From Scolanthus callimorphus (taxonomy: Eukaryota > Cnidaria > Anthozoa > Actiniaria > Edwardsiidae): a stretch of DNA of 64,000 nucleotides. The stretch lies in NCBI GenBank assembly GCA_033964015.1, contig CM066920.1:7221912-7285911 (forward strand), given 5' to 3'. The first letter of the stretch is position 1. Every line of letters starts with the position of its first letter. Under the pieces are notes generated by a model, which was given only the letters and a program-made list of their open reading frames with translations, was not told where the DNA came from and made no database searches. Shown one piece after another: positions 56,825 through 64,000 of this stretch. Made by a program: the position numbers and the translations under genes.

Positions 56825-59800
56825 TTAGGCCTTGGTGCACCACTCGTAGGCATTCTGGAACATCCGTAGCCATGGCGACACGCACATACTTTCCCGCCAT
56901 TCCTTAGGCATCCAAGCCCATTGCCATGGCAACGTGCACCGCTCAGGATGCGGCATCATGGCAAGGTGGCGACCATCAGCAGAGCAGAGCCCTGCAATCC
57001 CCAGGGGGGATCCATTAGGATTGAGTGGGTACTGGGTAGTGATGTTGCCGTCGTCATCCATGTAGCGGACCGGGGCGAGGTCATTCGCCAGGACATCCTC
57101 AAGCACGTCCGGTCGACCAAACTGTGCTCTTCCTTCCCCATGAGCTATCCACACCCCCAGGGTGGACCCCTCCATGCCTTTGAACATAAGAGCTGGGCTC
57201 TGCTGTATGGAGACGGTGACGAATCGTGACTCGTAGCGCTCTGATGTGTTGTGGGTGAAGCAGACCCCCTGGGAAGGGGACGAAGAAGAGGGGGAGGGAG
57301 AAGAAGTCGGAGTGTCTGGCCCCACCCATCCCAGAAGCGCCATCAACTGACAACCGTTGCACACACCAAGACTGAAGGTATCATCTCGAGCAAAGAAGGC
57401 ATCAAACTGAGCCTTGGCGGTAGGGTTGATCTGACATACTGCAGCCCATCCTTAGCTGAACCCAACACATCCGCATAGCTAAACCCACCGACGAACGCCA
57501 CCCCCCTGAACTGATCAAGAGTGATCTCTCCCTGACAGATGTCATTCATTGTCACGTCCCACACGTCGAATCCCGCCATGTAGAAACTCGCCATCATCTC
57601 ACGGTCGCCATTGCTTCCTTCCTCTCGGATCACAGCGATTTTAGGTGCTGAGGTGCGGTCTCCTATGGGAGCAACAGGGGCGGGGGTGTATTCCGCGCAG
57701 TACTCTGGAGCCTTTCGTCGGTGGAGTCCTGCTTCCTCTAGTTTCACACACACGGGGTTAGATTGAAGGCGCTCGAGTTGGAAACTGGTCGCTTCCCATA
57801 TGTCCCTCAGTACCACCATCTTGTCTTCAAGCACCTGTTCCCCATCGACGGTGACTGATACAACACCGTCTTCTCCCAACTTTCCAGTTTGACCAATCAT
57901 AACGCACGACACTCCATTCTTCTGAAAGGCATTCTTAACAGCATCAACATTCTCGGCCTTGACTTCTAGCACGAGACCCAACTCCTCGGCAAACAGCGCA
58001 TCGATAGCCTTGCTATGCTTAGGAGGGTTATGGCAGTAGTAAGTTATGTCCGCTGTTAGGCCACAGTTCCCAGCAAATGCCATCTCCAGAAGGGCCGCAA
58101 TTAGACCCCCATCGCTAACATCATGACCGGAAGTGATTAGCTTCTGTCCGATGAGCTCTTGGGTGGTTCTGAAGGCTGCGGCAAACATCTGTCAAGAACA
58201 AGTGAGGGTGTTAATGGAACAAAGGACTCGGGGAAATGTGCTAATGGCACGCAGTTTAAAATCAGCTAGCATTTCACTGAGGCTTGCCTGAATTTCAGGC
58301 GTGAAGAGATGTCTGCATTATTCCCGAGATTTCTCATTTATTACGTAATTACTGACCCAAACTCGGTCACTAGAATCTGATTGTTTGCTTCCATTGTAGC
58401 CCTTCTCAGTAACACGTACTAGTGATAATGTTCTCTTATTAAAATAAGATTTAGTGCTCTCAGTACCTTGGAGTCATCCATATCTGGGGCCTCGTCTCCG
58501 ATCTGTTTATAGACCTGCGCAAGTGCACTACCGCCCAGCCTGTACTTCTCACCAGCCATGCGCACATACAACAGCTTGCCTAATCCATGTGGGACCTTGA
58601 GATCTGGTGTGACCGTCAGTCTGACGTCAGGACATGCGCAATAGACTGACACGACCAGGGCACCTGGAGCCTTGACGGTGTCGCCTCCCACACGTGCAGC
58701 CATACTGAAGGAGTCCTTGCCACCATCGACAGCTATCCCAAGCTTGCTCATGACGTCACACATGGCACGGCAGGTGTCATACAAGGCTGCCCCCTCACCA
58801 GGAAGCTTGGCCGCCCACATCCAGTTACCACTGCATTTCACATCCTAAACAAAAGTAAGAAAATGAGTTCATGTCATTCTCGAATCAAGAGCTCCCTGGC
58901 TCGTAACCTCGTGGGAAGGCTCTGGTGCTGTCCATTGATGCATGTATGAAATTTGATACAGAGCTGTTGAGAGAAACAACGTTTTGCGCATGCGGCAACG
59001 TTCAAAATCAGCCAATCACCGCCAAGTCCTCAAATGGATGTCTCCAGAGCCTCCCCCGCAAGCAGACGAGTGGATCAGTCATCGTTATTCAAAATTGTGG
59101 TTCCTAGTGATTTCACCAGCACAAAAGCTACCTTTATTGACTGGTCCTACTTGTTGTACATACAAACCCGAAAATGGTCTATTAGCAACTAGGAAAAAGC
59201 CATAAGTCTATAAACGAGGGTTAATTGTCGACCAAACTTTTCAAAAAGCATGTGCTGCATTCTGGTAATGTGGGACACAGCTTAGGGAATTCTGAATAAA
59301 AAAGAGCGCACACCAGCACACTTATAGCTGGCATCATATACAAGTCAAATTGGCGAACAAGCACAATATTGTTATCTTTTACATCCCATGCTCTTCACCT
59401 TGAGGTCAGATATTTTAGCAAACACCAGGTTAGTGAGTGCTTCTCCCACAGTCATACGAGCACCACACCCCGTATCCACCAGGCATTTGATAGGTTGCTC
59501 CCCTATCGCAGTTGCTGATCCTACAGTGTCAAAATGAGAGAGTGCTGTAACAGCAACGTCAGCTACTGGTGTATGTAATGGACCAACGCACTGCTGTTGA
59601 GCGACTAAGCCTGTCACACTTCTATCTACCTGGAATTAACAAGAGAGAAAAGCAATATACAACCAGAAACAAACCTATCAACTTCTACATTTTTACTAAA
59701 AGATTTTAAACCTGATTTTAAAACCAGTTTTACAATCTAGCACTATTATTTCAATCGCTACGGTATCTTTTAATTCCCCAAACTTCTTCACCACAATATG

Positions 59801-62766
59801 GCAAAATATTTATTGTGGACTACCTGTGCCATCACGCGCGCGTCAAAATTGGCGAGAATTTAGGCGGGAAACTTCAGCCAATCAGAAACTTTCCTCGCAC
59901 AGACAAATAGAAAATTAGTCCCATTGTAAAATAAACAAAGTTCTAAGAAAAAAAGCAGCAGCAAGCTTTACCACTGTTTGTCAGATTTCATTTACCTTGT
60001 TTGTCAGATATCTCTTGCTTGCAACTGAAGGTAGCCTCAGAACTCTTTCTAAGGCCTGTCTTACAGTCAAGCCCATGCCTAGTGAAAGTGGTTTCAATAC
60101 TGATTTGACACGGTCTAGTTTGAATTCCTTCCTGGGCATTTTCCCCAGCACTACATCAAGCTCCAAGTCAACAGGCCGTTTGGTGATCTTCTGCCGTTTG
60201 TTATTCATTTGGTCATCACCATTGGCCTCACCATTGCTTGCATCAGATGTTGAATCATCTTCAAGGACTATTTTACCATCACCTGCAAAAAGTGTGTCAA
60301 ACGATTATTGAAAGCCATTTTAGAGACCTTGTTATAATGATCTTCTTTTGGTCAAGTTATTTGCCAGAAAAATGTATATGCAGTGTGAGACCAAGTCAGT
60401 TAAAGGGGCACTCGCACGCTTGAGTTTTGTACCACCTGTCAAAAATTAAGTCTAATTCTAATCACCAAAAATACATTTAAGTTTACCGGGAGTAATCAAA
60501 ATAACAGTCCAGGTTTGTTAAATGACCTTTTAACTGTTAAATGAATACAAATCTATAGTGTTTTTATCTTTTATCAAGAGGATGGAATTAGATTGCGATT
60601 TTAATTATTTGCTTGTCAGGCAAGCGTGTGAGTGCCCCTTTAACGAAAAGCAAGAACAGTCTCAAACAGTTCATTATTCCAGATTCCTGATTGGAGTACC
60701 TGTGATTGTGCCAACAAAAGAGACAAGAACCTTCTCCCTCTTACAGATCTTTCTCAGTTTATCTGCATCTTCAGGCCTGACGAGCAGAGCATTACTCTCC
60801 TGGTACTCAGCACCCCATAACTCCAGGACAGACAGGGTGGGGTCGCCCAGTACAAAGTCCTTGACCCTGATTACAGCACCAGCAGGTTCACAGATTTCTT
60901 TGAGCACATTACCTGGAAATGTCGAACATTTTGGGATAATTTAATCCTCGTTGCACAGCCCAATCATAATTCATATATGATCATTATTTTGTTCTAAGGG
61001 TGGGGGGGACACACTGTAAAAGTATAAACTGTATTTGGGAGATTTTTATGAACGCTATTGCAACAGCCTTTCAAAAGCTTACTGGATCCTTACTAAATTT
61101 CCCAGCTTGGTTATAGGCCAGGCAAAAACTGGAATGGGAAGATTTTATACAAAAAACTTCAAACAAGTGTTGCAAAAAGATTATTTGTAAACTTCTTTCA
61201 TGCTTTGTACCATTATGTTAAGTCTGTTTCTTTGTATATACTACAGTATGTGTATATATTTGCAAGTTACAGTAGTCAAAATGAATGCTGTCATTAAGCC
61301 TTTTTTCACCAATGACACAAAATTCTCCTAGTGTCTAGCACTGAGCTCTCAGAAGTCAGAGACTGCTCACAGAAAAAAAAATATAAAAAGCAACTTACCA
61401 TTCCCTCCTGCCCCTTGATCATGTATACTGCAAATTGGATTCAAAGTACCAATTTCCAGACATGCTCTGATGGCTCTGTTTAATTTCTGCTCCATCTCAG
61501 CATCTCCCCTTTGAACAGCACCAAAGTCTAACTCTGATATGTTGTCTCCCTGGACTTGAATGGAGGAGGCAGCACCTCCGCCAACACCAATACGGTAGAC
61601 AGGGCCACCAAGCTTAACAACTTCCATACCTATTGATTGACAAGTCAGAAATCAAGTCAAAAAACATCTTCCCTCATTTTTAACAATAACACATTTTTTT
61701 TTATTTCAGATGTGTGACCCTACATGGGAAAACATATAATAACACTTTTCTGTTCTATGAGAAAACATGTTCACAACCCATTCAAACATCCTGGAAAGCT
61801 CTTTGGATGTTCTGTTGACCCGTTAAAATGGTTTCCAAGTCGTTTTAAAACAAGAGTAGCTGCTTGGCCATTCTTAAAATCTATTCAAACATGCAGGGTG
61901 GTCGTTCACAAGTTCCTGAAAGACATTCAATGAGCTGGACCAGACGTTTAAAACAAACCTTTTTCTGGAGGTAGTTTTGATACACTGTGGGCATCTATGC
62001 TTCCTAGTCCTCCACTAAACATGATAGGTTTGACCCATTCCCGCCTCTCACCACTTGGCATTTTCATGCCAAATGACCTGGCAAAACCTGTTAGTACAGG
62101 TTCTCCAAACTTGTTTCCATAATCAGAGGCACCATTACTAGCCTCAATGGCAACATCAACAGCAGGAGCCATGTTATCAGGATAAACAAGTGAAGGGTCT
62201 TCCCAAGGCAGAGAATAACCTAGAAAGTTTAAAAATAGAAAGGCAGGTTAAGCTTTTCAGTCATTCAAGCATGCTGGGGAGATATGTTCCTATGTTTTTA
62301 TCATTGCGTCATGTTTCTTTGGTTTGTGGAAAGTCTGCCTTTCAGGGTTTGCACTGGTACACCCGGGAACTTTTAGAAATCTGGGAGGTTTGGCAGATTT
62401 TTTCTAGGAGATTTTCCATATGTTTTTCCGTTAATAATAAAATGCCATTTTTATAAAGATTCTACTTTAAGCAACAACTTCAGAAGCTGGTGTCGTACTA
62501 TTTCTGTCTTGGACAAAGCTCTTTCTGCATTCCAGGAGTTCTACAAATAATATTGTCTCCTTAAGAATTCCAGGACAACCATTCAATCCAGGACTTTCCA
62601 CGAGCCATAAAAACACTGACATTTATGTGAATCTTACCAGGTATTTGAAGATTTCCAAAGCAGTAACCAGCAGTGCCTGCTACAACATGGGCACCACGAC
62701 CTGCTGCCTGGACATCCCTGATACGACCACCTGTGCCTGTGGTAGCTCCTGGAAATGGGGCCACTC
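56825..62766 (-). CDS. PFAS: Phosphoribosylformylglycinamidine synthase (partial, frameshifted)
   Basis: De novo purine enzyme converting FGAR, glutamine and ATP to FGAM in the cytosol. Minus-strand exons: 62766-62638, 62219-61959, 61629-61399, 60912-60700, 60282-59996, 59629-59399, 58844-58467 and 58188-56825, with matching phases. They cover about 1,030 residues of a family of about 1,300, so roughly the first 300 residues lie beyond the right edge. Landmarks in order: [109 protein letters not shown], and the C-terminal class I glutaminase with VCNGCQ (nucleophile Cys) and MPHPER (His/Glu). In the last exon one G is missing near 57452: AAGGATGG where AAG GGA TGG (K-G-W) is expected. This would cut off the glutaminase; the exon is 1,364 bases instead of 1,365. 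All else is intact, so sequence error is likely. Confidence 0.95.
58874..59078. mobile_element. GAGCTCCCCGGCTCG-family MITE, copy 4 (old)
   Basis: CATTCTCGAATCAAGAGCTC at the left with the same interior order as the other copies, but more substitutions and a degraded right end. It lies in a PFAS intron. Confidence 0.75.
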
Positions 62767-63895
62767 CTAGAATGGGATAAAAGGTGACAAAAATAAAGTA
62801 ATGCACAGTCTTAGATGGTCTATAGTAAAAAAGTACCGTAATAGATGAGAACAATGTATGTAGAGCCAAAAAAAGCTATTACACTAATAAAGGGTTTGTG
62901 TTTGAATAAGCCTAATGCTAACCACCATGTTTGTGCCTTGCAAAACACATGCTATGTTAAAGATACTCCAGTCAGGGTACAATCATTAACACAATTGAAA
63001 TACACACATATAGAGCTTGATGTTGTTATATTCATAAGTTTTCTAATATCAAAGACAAGTGAGCCTGCCAGTGAGTGAGCAATATGATGCAAAAAATGAG
63101 TGAATAAAACAGTATCAAGCACTTATGTTACATGTAGTAATGTTAAGGTTACAGGATACATTCGCTGGGTGTGCGTTTTCAAAACCTTGTCGCGGCGCAA
63201 ATATTCATCGCATCGCCATAACCAATACATCATTTTAAAGATAAAATGTGAAATTATCTGCTGTTAAGCTTTTGTAGCAGTTTCATGAAAATTATTTACG
63301 GTGCACAGCAAAAACCGTGTTTTCGACCGCCCCTGATAAACGCTTTGATAGGCCGCGGCAGTTTACAGGCTTGGCAAATCTGACTGTGCAATATCAATCA
63401 GCACATTGTTGTCTCTAAAAGTGTGTCGGGCTTTTTCAATTGAAGGCTTTGTTAAGGAATGATCGAACGATCAAGTTGATCTTGTGTTTAATAGTTAACT
63501 GGGACCCTATCCTGATGAATAATTTTTGAAATACTGCGAAATTTACAAAAGCCCGGCACACTTTTGCTCCCCAACCATTTACGTATCTATCTCATGGCAA
63601 AATTTCAAAGCATTCCGTTAAAAACCTGTTGGTCTATCAAAGCATTTATACACTAGATTTAGCGAAATCTTAGAGGCGAGTTTTGGGCTTCTAAAGTTGT
63701 GTAAACATAAGAGGGATTAGTGACGAATCTGTCATCACGCACTTCACTTCCAGCCAATCACGGCAGGCACCCCCGGTGTGCCAGCAAGGACATACTTTTT
63801 CGCACGGAATAGATAATGAGGCTTCTTTCCGGTCTCTTGTATTAAATTGTCAAAGCGAACATTTATTATCGTCTTGGAATTCGAAATCAAACGGT
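62767..63895. other. PFAS intron / upstream sequence, no exon seen
   Basis: On the minus strand I searched for the expected preceding PFAS exon (ending H-N-F-P-T-G) and did not find it, so it lies beyond 64000 or is missing. Nothing else is recognised until the plus-strand start at 63896. Confidence 0.45.
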
Positions 63896-64000
63896 ATGGT
63901 TAAGCCGCGTCCAAAACCGAGTTCTAAGAAGTGCCCAAACTTTGAAAAGGGAAAAGCGAAACCAAAGCAAAGGCGCGCGCCGAGAAAAACGACAAACAAA
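63896..64000 (+). CDS. Possible start of a Lys/Arg-rich protein, cut by window end
   Basis: ATG at 63896 (context ACGGTATGG) opens a frame that is still open at the window end, 35 codons. It begins MVKPRPKPSSKKCPNF and is very basic (AKPKQRRAPRKTT), as in nucleolar, ribosomal or chromatin proteins. A pyrimidine-rich CTTCTTTCCGGTCTCTTG at 63822-63839 could be a 5' TOP-like start region, which would fit a ribosome-related gene. It is on the opposite strand to PFAS and would lie inside its intron or overlap its upstream part. The call rests only on composition and the open frame. Confidence 0.35.
   Translation, partial: MVKPRPKPSSKKCPNFEKGKAKPKQRRAPRKTTNK

Overview
This window is animal nuclear DNA. 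Genes are split into short exons with GT/AG introns, no bacterial operon signals are visible, and most of the intergenic and intronic sequence consists of small inverted-repeat transposons, minisatellites and long poly-G or poly-C runs. The gene content (Ig-domain membrane proteins, a receptor tyrosine kinase with an Ig ectodomain, a multi-Kazal membrane protein, an animal universal stress protein and animal-type PFAS) and the repeat style suggest a cnidarian, probably a sea anemone or a relative. That assignment is inference, because no marker gene for the species is present. I assembled the exon models by hand from reading frame, splice consensus and intron phase. For every complete model the coding length adds up to whole codons, apart from the two frameshifts noted below.

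Layout. 1-9.9 kb has no host gene I can support; it holds transposon relics (a REL-endonuclease retroelement end, a TTAA-flanked MITE, a possible tyrosine-recombinase relic), foldbacks and repeats. 9.9-41.4 kb is an immunoglobulin-superfamily cluster. Gene A (minus, 15567-9957) is a one-Ig membrane protein. Gene B (plus, 16897-19159) has a V-like Ig, an I-set Ig, a TM segment and a short tail. Gene C (plus, 21803-24595) has a signal peptide, V-like Ig and I-set Ig but no visible anchor. Gene D (plus, 26884-41421) has a signal peptide, V-like Ig, I-set Ig, FN3-like domain, TM segment, a long tyrosine-bearing juxtamembrane exon and a tyrosine kinase. 43.9-47.1 kb holds a universal stress protein. 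49.6-55.2 kb (minus) encodes a membrane-tethered protein with five Kazal domains. 56.8-62.8 kb (minus) is the C-terminal three quarters of PFAS, running off the right edge. A possible plus-strand gene begins at 63896.

The most interesting item is the cluster of genes B, C and D. All three open with a signal-peptide exon ending in phase 1, then a V-like Ig domain that lacks the usual cysteine pair, then an I-set domain that begins V-P after a phase 1 intron. C and D also share an extra phase 0 intron inside the V-like domain. Only D goes on to an FN3-like domain and a kinase. This looks like a locus built from duplicated ectodomain cassettes attached to different outputs (short tail, none, kinase). 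A recognition or self/non-self role, by analogy with cnidarian Ig-family allorecognition loci, is speculation. The last coding segment of both B and D is also tandemly triplicated past the stop codon.

Two otherwise intact genes (D at about 36.5 kb, PFAS at about 57.45 kb) each appear to lack exactly one base. This could be assembly error or recent inactivation.
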